Made by a program: the position numbers and the translations under genes | Shown: piece after piece, positions 10,741-19,543 of the stretch | Position numbering within the stretch: position 1 is the first letter of the stretch | Layout of the letters: every line of letters begins with the position of its first letter | Assembly: GCA_004151065.3 (NCBI GenBank) | Contig: NWUY0300022330.1 | Coordinates: forward strand, 8,504-30,430 | DNA length: 21,927 bases | Direction of reading: 5' to 3' | Source: Larix sibirica | Lineage: Eukaryota; Streptophyta; Pinopsida; Pinales; Pinaceae | Notes under the pieces: model-generated | Databases searched by the model: none | What the model was told of the DNA's origin: nothing | Seen by the model: the letters and a program-made list of their open reading frames with translations, nothing else

Positions 10741-10803
10741 ACCTTATCAATTGATTAATGCTATTCTATATTNACCTCATCAATCAATTAACAATATTCT
10801 AAT
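10741..10803. repeat. Imperfect 30-bp direct repeat around an N
   Basis: 10741-10770 and 10774-10803 agree at 22 of 30 positions (both begin ACCT, then ATCAAT, ATTAA and TATTCTA). The N at 10773 lies between them, so the pair may come from a gap closed on repeat sequence. Confidence 0.5.
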
Positions 10804-11416
10804 AGAGTACACATTCTTAACTAATTAACTAATCTATCCTTGCAAGGAGCGAGTTTAAATATAAGAGTAATATATGATATTTCCCATACAAGTTCAACAG
10901 CTAACTGTCTGAAACCAAGTATTTACAATCACAGCAAATGACATACAAAGATAGCTTTGATATTAACCGATTCCATTTACTACTCCTTTCTACATGGACA
11001 TTCGCATTTTGTAATAAAAATCAGTAAAATCATTCATGCACCATTAGAATATTCCAATAAAGTAAGAAAGATCTCACAGCATAACAATGAACAAAGGAGC
11101 AAATAATTATGAGCCTCAATTCATGACATTCCATGCAACTCCATTTAAGCTTTTACCCAGCAAAATAGTTCCTTCTCATTAGCAAAAATGTAATTTTCAT
11201 ACAAGATGTTACTAGACTCTATTACACAAGCCAAAAGCCCTTTTCTCTTCTAATTCTCTCCTATTTATCTTTACAAAAAAAATTCCTTACATGACTAATC
11301 GCTTCACCTTCCCTTTAACCCTTGGGTTTCTGCATTTTGTCCTTGTGTGATTACTCAACCCAAAAATAGATAATAAAATACAAATTACATTATTTTGCTA
11401 GAGGATTTTCTAAACT

Positions 11417-11417
11417 N
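11417..11417. other. Assembly gap (single N) at edge of duplicated unit
   Basis: The similarity between copies A and B begins at the very next base (11418 pairs with 13711). This suggests that the N is a join or gap rather than one unread base. Confidence 0.5.
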
Positions 11418-13687
11418 ACTTTCATAAGATATTGCATTAAATTGTTGAGGTTCTAACAACTTCAAAGCAACCTCATGAGTGGAAAATTATTTCACTGTGT
11501 CTATTAACCCCTTTGTTGTTGCATTGTGACCTTCTCCCAGAAAATATGCATTCATAGTTGCTTGTCCCACATGTTGTTGAAGATCTTCTACAATAAGCAC
11601 GCCCATTCCCTTGATATACTCCAAATCTTCACTCAAATTGTTCCTCAACTCTGCTAAACGTTGTTCTTTGGATGGAAATTCATCAATATCTTTAGAAATT
11701 GGAATGTGGCATTTTTCATGTGCTTGGTATACAATTTGATAAATTTATTCACATTTTGTGATGGTCTTTTATACTTCATTTTGTACTCTTTTGGCATACT
11801 TTCGAAAACTTTCCAAAAGAGCTATATCTAGCTTTAGTTCAGCAATTGTCTTCTTAGGCAAGTGATCAGGAATTTCCTAAACTTTCCCTTTCCACCCAAT
11901 TAACCTTTTTACCTTGTTAAATGTGTCTACCAATCTGTGGTTTACAATGGCAGCTTCTGCAGAGATCTCTTTCATTCTATCTATCATCCCTCTTAATTCA
12001 TAAACTTCCTCTGTCAATAACTCCTGGGAGTGAAAAATATGTTTTTGCATTTCACGAGCATGTGCGTAAAATGGTGCCATGTCCTATTTCTGATCTTGAG
12101 CAATTTTGATTTTCTCTATCAAAGACTCCTTGTCTTTCACCCATTCATTCATCTGAGATTGTAGAGATCCATTTTCAACCATCAGGGATTCTACCTGTTG
12201 ATTCAACTAAGTTTCTCTTCTTTCTAACTCATTTATTCGAGAATGGAAATCAGCTTGTTCTCCTTCCATAATTAATAAACGTACATTCAAGGAACCCCTT
12301 TCATCTACAAGGTCTTGGTAATCAAGCAAAAGTTTTTCTTTTTCTGCTTCTATGGAATCTCGCTTTCTTTTCATCTCAATCCCTTCACTTCGAGATTGTA
12401 GTACATTATCCTTTAATTTTAACATTTTTGTTTTTCTTTGTTCTAAATCATCCATCAATTTATCCACATTGTCTGCATTAGCTTGTGCAACAACAATATT
12501 AACAAAAGTAGTGAATTTCAGATCTTTGTTGGTGCCTTATATTAGAGTGCTCTCCTGCACAGTCACAATATAAGGTTGTGTACCAATCTTTAATCTCTTT
12601 TCTGATCTCCTTAGGATAGTTTTTATTTTGGGATAAAAAAAAATAGTTTCTAGCTTCGCCATAGAATGTTTCTTCGAGGGAGTAAATGGTGTGAGTCCAA
12701 GCTCATCTAATGGGAGATGACCCCTTATAAGTGGTATCTCTAAATAATTAGGTTGATCTATTTCCATATCCTACGAATTCTGACTCTCTTCTTGAATTCT
12801 CTTTTCTCCCACAACTTTCTTGATCTTCTCTTCTTCTTCCTTTTTCTTATCAGCTTCCTCTTGTAATATTTTATGTTCTTGCTCAACAGTTTCCTTGTCT
12901 GCCTTTTCTTTCTCCTCTTTAATTCTTGCATCTTATTCTTTTTTATTTCTTTCTTCTTCTTGTTTCCTCTTTTCCTTTTCTACTGCCAAGGATTCTTCAT
13001 GTGCTTTCTCTTGTTCTCCCTCTTTCGTAGTTTCTTTTGTTTGACTTGAACTTGTTCCTTCTTTCTTACCAAATTGCTTGTTCAAGTATTTCATGTTATT
13101 GGCTCTTCTATATACTTCCTCATCTTTCAGGAAATGATCTGTATATTCAAAATTGATTTTACATGAGGCACAATGTTTAGCTGCCTTTTGTAACTTATCA
13201 TTCTTGATAAATATCTTTTCTCCAAAGTGGTATGCCTACAAGTATTTCACAAAATTCTCTGCTCCTTTGACCTTAGTAAACTTGTATGCTCTGATGGTAA
13301 AAGGAAGCAAAGGATAAGATGCCTTCTTATTTTCATTTAGAAAATGTCCAACTCCATTTATGAAAACTTGTCTCACAACTTCCTTGTGAACTATGTAGTT
13401 TGTGACATATTTTTCCATTAGAGAAGGAATCTTGGTGCCTCCGTACATCCAGATGTAAGTTCCCTCTGGCATGAAATAATAATATCCATACTCGTTGATC
13501 ATCTCCAATGCAGTGTCTAACATGCAATTAGGTTCCTCATTCAAAATCAATTTATATAAACGCATTATGAACTCTTCGCATAAGAGTTTGTAAAAGATGG
13601 CATGCTTATGAGCCCACATAAATTGGTAAGCAACATAGAGCGGAGTCTCATCCGAAACCCAATAACATCCCAATTTATAAAATGGGT
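11418..13687 (-). pseudogene. Copy A of the unrecognised family (5'-truncated, broken)
   Basis: On the minus strand the copy starts abruptly at NPFYKLGCYW (13687, next to an N), so the first third of the protein is missing. It then follows copy B: MWAHKHAIFYKLLCEE, GTYIWMYGGTK, IVHKEVVRQVFINGVGHF, LPFTIRAYKFTKVKGAENF, and KHCASCKINFEYTDHF (about 13175). Next comes a Lys/Glu-rich linker (13080-12790), a segment with DQPNYLEIPLIRGHLPLDEL (12760-12700), and long coiled-coil stretches (12467-11700) such as KTKMLKLKDNV and ELRGMIDRMKEIS. The visible end is near ISYES (11418). Several in-frame stops make it a pseudogene. Role unknown; the domain order suggests a globular head with an elongated coiled-coil tail. 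Confidence 0.75.
11677..12219. repeat. 543-bp tract identical to 13970-14512
   Basis: I compared the two tracts line by line and found no difference over 543 bases, at a constant offset of 2293. Outside it the copies differ clearly: 11 differences in the first 62 aligned bases of the unit, and about 13 in the 80 bases after the tract. It contains the coiled-coil part of A and B and shared in-frame stops. Gene conversion or an assembly join could each cause this. Confidence 0.9.
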
Positions 13688-13688
13688 N
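13688..13688. other. Assembly gap (single N) between copies A and B
   Basis: The similarity of copy A to B ends one base before this N, and copy B's unit begins 22 bases after it. The A/B boundary may therefore not be physically real. Confidence 0.5.
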
Positions 13689-13710
13689 AAATGTAATTGT
13701 CCCAAAGGTC

Positions 13711-16700
13711 ACTTTCATAAAATATCACATTAAATTGCTGAGGTTTTGATAACTTTAAAGCAACTTGGTGAGTAGATAGTTCTTTGACCATATCTATTAG
13801 TCTCTATGCTGCTGCCTTGTGACCTTCTCCTATAAAAAACGCATTTAGAGTTGCTTGCCCTACATGCTGTTGAAGATCCTCTGTAGTGAGCATGCCCAAC
13901 TCTTTAATGTACTCCAAATCTTCACCCAAACTATTTCTCAATTCTTCCAAGCGTTGTTCTTTGGATGGCAATTCATCAATATCTTTAGAAATTGGAATGT
14001 GGCATTTTTCATGTGCTTGGTATACAATTTGATAAATTTATTCACATTTTGTGATGGTCTTTTATACTTCATTTTGTACTCTTTTGGCATACTTTCGAAA
14101 ACTTTCCAAAAGAGCTATATCTAGCTTTAGTTCAGCAATTGTCTTCTTAGGCAAGTGATCAGGAATTTCCTAAACTTTCCCTTTCCACCCAATTAACCTT
14201 TTTACCTTGTTAAATGTGTCTACCAATCTGTGGTTTACAATGGCAGCTTCTGCAGAGATCTCTTTCATTCTATCTATCATCCCTCTTAATTCATAAACTT
14301 CCTCTGTCAATAACTCCTGGGAGTGAAAAATATGTTTTTGCATTTCACGAGCATGTGCGTAAAATGGTGCCATGTCCTATTTCTGATCTTGAGCAATTTT
14401 GATTTTCTCTATCAAAGACTCCTTGTCTTTCACCCATTCATTCATCTGAGATTGTAGAGATCCATTTTCAACCATCAGGGATTCTACCTGTTGATTCAAC
14501 TAAGTTTCTCTTTTTTATAACTCATTTATTCGGGAATGAAAATGAGCTCATTCTCCCTCCATAATTACTAATTGTACATTCAATGAATCCCTTTCATATT
14601 CAAGTTCTTGGTAATCCAACAAAAGTTTTGCCTTTTCGAGTTCTATGGCATCCCACTTGCTTTTCATCTCAATCCCTTCGCTTCGAGCTTGTACTAAATT
14701 ATCTTTTAATTTTAACATTTTTATTTTGTTGCATTCTAAATCATTCATCAATTTATCTATCAATTTATCCACATTAACTGTATTAGCTTGTGCAGCCGCA
14801 ACATTCACAGAAGCAGTGAATTTCGGATCTTTGTTGGTACCTTCTACTAGAGTGTTTCCTTGTACGGTTACAATATCAAGCTATGTACCAATATTTAATC
14901 CCTTTTATGTTCTCCTTATAATAGTCTTTCTTTTGGTATTAAAAAAAATAGTGTCTAGCTTTTCCACAGAATGTTGTTTCGAGTGGGTGAATGGTGTGAT
15001 CCCAAGCTCAGCTAATGGGAGATGACCCCCTATAAGTGGTACCTCTAAATCAACAGGTTGATCTACTTCCATATCCTGTGAATTATGGTTTTCTTCTTAT
15101 ATTCTCTTTTCTTCCACGGCTTTCTTGATCTTCTCTTTTGTTTTCACCTTCCTATTGTAATCTTTTATTTTCTTACTCGGCAACTTCCTTGTCTGCCTTT
15201 TCTTGCTCCTCTTTCCTCTTTTCTTGCTCCTCTTTCCTCTTAGCATCTTTCTCTCTTTGTTTTCTCTCTTCTGCCAAGGCTTCCTCCCGTGCTTTCTGTT
15301 GCTCTTCTTCTTTTGAAATTTATTTTGTCTGACTTGAACTTGTTCCTTATTTCTTACCAAATCGCTTGTTCAATCCTGTCATGTTATTGGCTCTTCGATA
15401 TTCAGGAAATGATCTGTATATTCAAAATTTATCTTGCATGAGGTACAATGTTTAGCTTCCTTCTGCAACTTTTCATTCCTGATAAATATCTTCTTTCCAA
15501 AATGATATGCCTCGAGGTCTTTCACAAAATTCTCTGCTCCCTTTACCTTAGTAAACTTGTATGCTCCGATGGTAAAAGGAAGTGGAGGATAAGATTCCTT
15601 CTTATTTTCATTTAGAAAAACGTCCAACCTCGTTTATGAAAACTTATCTCACAGCTTCCTTGTGTACTATGTAGTCTGTGACATACTTTGGCATAAGAGA
15701 AGGATTTTTTGTGCCCCCATACATCTGGATATAAGTTCCCTTTGGGGTGAAATAATAATCTCCATACTCGCTAATCACTTCCAATGCATTGTTTGACATG
15801 TAATTGGGTTCCTCATCGAAAATCAATTTATATAAAGGCATTATTAACTCTTCGCATAAGAGTTTGTAAAAGTTGGCATGCTTATGAGCCCACATAATCT
15901 GATAAGTAACGTAGGGTGGAGTCTCATCTGGATCCCAATAACATCCCAATTTATAGAATGGGTTCCTAGTCAAGGTGCAAGCAATGAGGTAAGATGACAC
16001 GAAAAATTCTTCTTTCTTCTGCGTTAAACCTCCTTGAGCTGCGGATAATGCTGCAACCATACTTTCCGAAATAATATCCGCCCAATTGAAAATAGTACCG
16101 TGAGAGGCAATATGATACATGATTGGCACCCAATTGAGCTCGTATATATTTCCATTTTCTCTCCCAAATATTTTGCTCAACATCATGACTACAATTCTAA
16201 ATGGGGTCTTCAAATTCTTTGAATCATGCTCACCACTAGCTCTTTGCCTTAGTTGTTTTCCCAAGAGAAGCATTTTCTTGGCATACTCCGAATGATCTAT
16301 GTTAATACTTTTGACCCAGTCATCAGTCAAAAATATTTTTGGAGCAGGTAATTTATAGGTTGTACTTATATGGGCAGGTTGAAATGAAGCAAACCCTTTC
16401 CCATTTGCTCTCTCCATGATCCTAGATTTGAAATCTATATAAGGTAATATCCAGCCTATCACCTCAGAACAAGGGAATAATTATGGGCGAGTCGCAACCT
16501 TATGAAGACTTGATTTATTTATGTTTTGATAGATCACCATCTCTTCAATGGAAGGATTGGGCACATTTTGATATCTGATAAGTTGGTATATTTCACCCCA
16601 TTTGTACTCATGGACTACTCAGGTTATCGCTTTGGTGTCTTCAAATAAGGTTTCCATAATAATTTTCGGTACAACTTCAATTTCCAAATCAGATTCTGCA

Positions 16701-16726
16701 ACTTTAGCTTTGCGCTTGGAATCCAT
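13711..16726 (-). pseudogene. Copy B, the most complete member of the unrecognised family (broken)
   Basis: Minus strand, about 1000 codons. I place the start at ATG 16726-16724 (MDSKRKAKVAESDLE), which is followed by similarity to copy C. Stops occur at about residues 36 and 83. The longest open part (16462-15644) includes FASFQPAHIS, FLTDDWVKS, PFRIVVMMLSKIFGREN, LNWVPIMYHIASHGTIFNW, FFVSSYLIACTLTRNPFY, GTYIQMYGGTKNPSLM. A frameshift near 15640 leads to KHCTSCKINFEYTDHF (about 15450), a Lys/Glu/Arg-rich linker with repeated KEEQEKRKEEQEK (15240-15200), a DLEVPLIGGHLPLAEL segment and coiled coils (14808-13900). I do not recognise the family; no catalytic motif, signal peptide or membrane segment stands out. 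The KHC-x2-C pair could bind metal, which is a guess. Upstream there are signs of a spliced leader. Confidence 0.8.
13970..14512. repeat. Second copy of the 543-bp identical tract
   Basis: Identical to 11677-12219. Limits are set by the first mismatches on each side (13969 C against A at 11676; 14513 T against C at 12220). Confidence 0.9.
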
Positions 16727-16778
16727 TCTATACATCTCTGAATCATGTGAACAAAACAGTATCAGTGTATAATCAAAT

Positions 16779-17574
16779 CTACAAGAAAAGAAAAAAAGAA
16801 AAAATCAACTGATTCAGGCTCATTGTTGTTATTAAACTAACTTTACCAAACTTACTTTTCATTCAATAATAATAATAAATAAATAAAATTAATGAGAAAC
16901 ATTTTATGAAAATAAGTGAGCATGTAACAACTTCAGTGGGAAACATTTCTTAAGTTTTGTTAAAAATAATAATTTGTCAGAGGTCACCATTTCTCCGGTG
17001 GTAGTTTACCATTTCGTAACCTAGTTCCAACGAGTTTTCAGAAATTGATGATACAACATTATCATGGCATTTTTTTTCTTTTTTTCTTTTAGATAAACAT
17101 GAAGTTATCCCAAAATATACTCTATCTTGAAAACTGGAAACATGCACGGAAACCTTCTAGGGTAAGCATTCTATTAGCCATGTTAAGCAAGAGGCAAATT
17201 ATGTGAGCCCTGACTTCTCTTTTGATTGAACCAAATCCAACAAAAAATAGAGTTTTTTACTCCTTTTCTAAAACCAACTAAACTTCACAAGAAACCAAAC
17301 CAAAATCTTTCTAGCGGACAAGCACTGGATCGAAACCTATCAAGGTCAAAATATTTTCCCCAGCACACTCAATGATACTCGGAAATAAACAAAAATGGGG
17401 AAAAAATGACCAATGTGAATGGCAAAAAAATTCATTAGCGTAGACTTCCTACTATCAACCATTTAAACCCTATACCATCTATCTTAAGATGTGGAGACAA
17501 AAGTTTTTTTTTAGCTATCATTTTCCCGCCCTACCAAAAGAAACGAAATCCTTGATAGACGAAAGGAAACCTAC
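16779..17574 (-). other. Possible 5' intron of copy B
   Basis: On the minus strand a donor-like CTGCCAG/GTAGGT lies at 17575/17574. At 16779 there is a strong acceptor: a long T/C run followed by CTTGTAG, about 50 bp before the proposed ATG of copy B. The enclosed 796 bp are AT-rich and show no coding signal, including 16800-17100 with homopolymer A and T runs. This would make copy B an intron-bearing genomic copy rather than a processed one. The same layout could also be the untranslated leader of a retrotransposon. Based on splice-site resemblance only. Confidence 0.35.
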
Positions 17575-17690
17575 CTGGCAGTGTAGTCGTGAACCCGCAA
17601 TGGGGAGACTCCAGATGTCACTAATTTCTTCTGACAAATATTCGCACAATCACTCAAGCGAACAACGTTTCAACAAGGTGTAAAATGTAA
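17575..17690 (-). other. Possible non-coding first exon or leader of copy B
   Basis: This stretch is less AT-rich than its neighbours. On the minus strand it includes GACATCTGGAGTCTCCCC and CGGGTTCACGACTACACTG and ends with the donor-like CCAG/GTAGGT. It sits about 30 bp downstream of a TATA-like TTTAAAA. It may be a 5' UTR exon; alternatively it may be the border between an LTR and a primer-binding site, with TTGTCA near 17640 as an LTR end. I cannot tell these apart. Confidence 0.3.
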
Positions 17691-17713
17691 AAAGAAACAA
17701 AAATTATCCCCTC

Positions 17714-17720
17714 TTTTAAA
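17714..17720 (-). promoter_or_regulatory. TATA-like element upstream of copy B
   Basis: The minus strand reads TTTAAAAGAGG about 30 bp before the proposed leader start. The match to a TATA box is only moderate. Confidence 0.25.
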
Positions 17721-17837
17721 CCGATGGAAAAAATTCACCTTTATGTTTGTCGACAGACACCCCTTTTTTGACGACGTTGTTTTAAAACGGAGTTCCAATT
17801 TTTTTTTCAAAAAAACATGTTTTGTGCCCAAACGATT

Positions 17838-18300
17838 TAACGCAATTCAGATGTCCTATCAATTTCATGGCATCGGGTCAATTTCGAAGCAAAAACAATC
17901 CTAACACCGGGTCACTTCGGAGCAAAAAAATTATAACGCCGACTAGTTTCAGATGTAAATAAATTTTACGTTGGTTTCTTTTCGGGTGTTGAATAATTTT
18001 ATGCTAAGTCAGTTTTGAAGCAAAATGATTTTTAACACCGGCCATGTTTCAGACGTAAAATTATTCTAACGCCGACCATGTTTCAGAGCAAGATCTAATG
18101 ACATATCAGTCAAAAAATCAGTTTAGGAGCAATCTATTTGACTTACCATCAGTGCAAAATGCCATTTTGCATCGACCATTTCGGAGAGCAATTACATTTT
18201 CCTCCGATTCATATAAAACTTAATTATTTTCCGACCGTTTTGGCGACAAATCAAATTATTTTCCAACTGTTTCGGCATCAAATCAAATTCTTTTCCAAAA
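17838..18300. repeat. Degenerate tandem array, unit about 33 bp
   Basis: A core such as AACGCCGACCATGTTTCAG followed by an A/T-rich part recurs at about 17839, 17870, 17903, 17935, 17967, 18001, 18034 and 18068, so the spacing is 31-34 bp. Weaker units go on to 18300, for example TTTTCCGACCGTTTTGGCG (18229) and TTTTCCAACTGTTTCGGC (18262), with irregular phase near 18100-18200. Units are strongly diverged. The array lies between the head-to-head copies B and D, upstream of the possible B promoter. Subrepeats of this kind occur in LTR U3 regions and in some promoters. Spacers are not unique sequences of constant length, so this is not a CRISPR. Confidence 0.6.
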
Positions 18301-18589
18301 CAAGAAAATCCAAAATCCAAAAAATTATAAGTGTGGAACTTTACTAAATCAATAAAAACAAACCCTTTTGAAATATAAAGAATAAAAGAGAAGATAAAGA
18401 CTAAGAACGCATTCATAAATCAAAAATAAAAGGAGGGACCCTATAATTTCATGCAAATTTTGGGGAAGTAGGTTGCAGCTGCAACATTGGTGTATAGAAG
18501 GAAAGAGGTTCATATCTAGGAATGATGGCATATATTTGATTATGCAATTGAGATATATGTGTGTGTGTGCCATGGCTATGATGTGTCAT
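18301..18589. other. AT-rich spacer before copy D
   Basis: No gene is supported. It holds a short TG run (18559-18569). The missing N-terminal part of copy D would be expected here if D were simply decayed, but I see no similarity to residues 1-200 of copy B. Confidence 0.45.
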
Positions 18590-18778
18590 ATGCCATATAT
18601 ATGTCATGTCGTATGGACAACAAGACTACACTTACTTCAGTGATGCTTGGGTTCCTATTATTTATATTGTGGTTACATTCGGTGCAATTTTTAATTGGGT
18701 AGCTATCTTATCCTTTGTCGTGCAAAAATCTATACAGAGTGCCCATAGTGAGAATCCCAAACCATTCCCTACCTTCTG

Positions 18779-18795
18779 CATGGCCTCCTATCTTT
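18779..18795. repeat. Left 17-bp target-site duplication in copy D
   Basis: CATGGCCTCCTATCTTT is repeated with one C/T change at 19527-19543. Both copies encode the same piece of copy D (MASYL), as expected when an insertion duplicates its target. Confidence 0.85.
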
Positions 18796-19526
18796 CATTT
18801 TTTTAATGAGAACCAAAGAGAGTAGAATTTCTATTAAAGAGAGGGCTACGTCCAAAACGCCCAGCCTATATACAAAATTTGATAACATATCGCCTAATCG
18901 ACTGCCAAATTCTAAATTTTTGAAGTCCCTATATTTGTCACATATACTACTATTATTCCTATCTCTACTGCCTATCTGGATTGTGTAAATTCTGACAAAA
19001 ATGTTCCCTAAAAACTTAACTTTGCAAAACATAGATCAAAGAAATACGTGGTAGTTTTTTGAACTAAGATGTCCAGGATTTGTTGGTCGGGTAGTCAATC
19101 TCTGAGTGATTTCTTCCAGCTAATACAGGTGTGGGCAGTGCTAGTTCACAGAGCCTTCTTCCTTGTCAATTTGTGGTATGTCTTAAAGAGAATCGACTGA
19201 GGATTGTGTTGACGGATTGTGTTTGCAAACCTTTGGGGCCAGTTCTCACTTCATATACCTGAATTCTCTCTACAAACCTTTGGGGCCAGTTCACGCTTCA
19301 TATACCTAAATTCTCTCTGCAAATGTTGTGACTGCTCCCTAAGCTTCCCTTTTAGGATGCGAAATTTCGACACCATTCGCATGTTCTTTGTGGTTTGTCT
19401 CTCCAACTGGCTACTTAAATTGTTTTGTTGCTTCCTTATGGTTTGCAATTCCTCTTCTGCCTACCTCTCCAGGTCCCTTTTCCATCTTTCTAAGTGGGTA
19501 TAGAAGAAACCAACAGATTCTTGCTA
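18796..19526 (-). mobile_element. Retroposed sequence inserted in copy D (731 bp, source unknown)
   Basis: A 17-bp TSD with one mismatch flanks it. Next to the left TSD the plus strand has CATTTTTTTAATG, a short poly(T), which is the A-tail of a minus-strand retroposed RNA. On the minus strand 19526-19250 reads as a basic, coiled-coil protein end: FFYTHLERWKRDLER, EEELQTIRKQQNNL, RMVSKFRILKGKLREQS, LQREFRYMKRELAPK, with two early stops. About 400 bp of non-coding, UTR-like sequence follows. No RT or other mobile-element domain is seen, so this is either a 5'-truncated processed pseudogene or the end of a LINE whose coding part I do not recognise. It is not related to the other insertion (8199-9397) at any place I compared. 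Confidence 0.75.
19226..19319. repeat. 47-bp tandem duplication, two units
   Basis: CAAACCTTTGGGGCCAGTTC starts at 19226 and 19273, and both units continue with near-identical sequence (few differences). The duplication lies inside the retroposed sequence; on the minus strand the first unit encodes RYMKRELAPK, so the repeat lengthens or breaks the reading frame. Confidence 0.85.
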
Positions 19527-19543
19527 CATGGCCTCTTATCTTT
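19527..19543. repeat. Right 17-bp target-site duplication in copy D
   Basis: CATGGCCTCTTATCTTT, one change from 18779-18795. Copy D coding similarity resumes here. Confidence 0.85.

Larger units (their letters stand above)
10453..11416 (-). mobile_element. LTR-like stretch, minus orientation, uncertain
   Basis: The similarity of copy C stops where TGTTGACG begins (10453), and TG is the usual LTR end. On the minus strand a strong TATA box (10614-10631) lies about 160 bp before that end, leaving a plausible R and U5. The rest, up to 11416, shows no coding signal and would be U3 or unrelated spacer. I found no matching second LTR, no target duplication and no primer-binding site. An N at 10773 sits between two similar 30-bp stretches. 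This could equally be the downstream flank of copy A. Low confidence. Confidence 0.3.

Noticed and set aside
12820-13044. Open plus-strand frame rich in Ser, Phe and Cys
   Set aside because: It is the antisense of the Lys/Glu-rich linker of copy A. The same happens at 15138-15332 opposite copy B.
17838-18300. CRISPR-like array
   Set aside because: Whole units are repeated and diverged, with no constant repeat alternating with unique spacers, and the setting is eukaryotic.
10423-18585. Shared ATGATGTG at the end of C (10423-10430) and before D (18578-18585) as a target-site duplication
   Set aside because: Eight bases are expected by chance over this distance, and they do not lie exactly at the ends of similarity.
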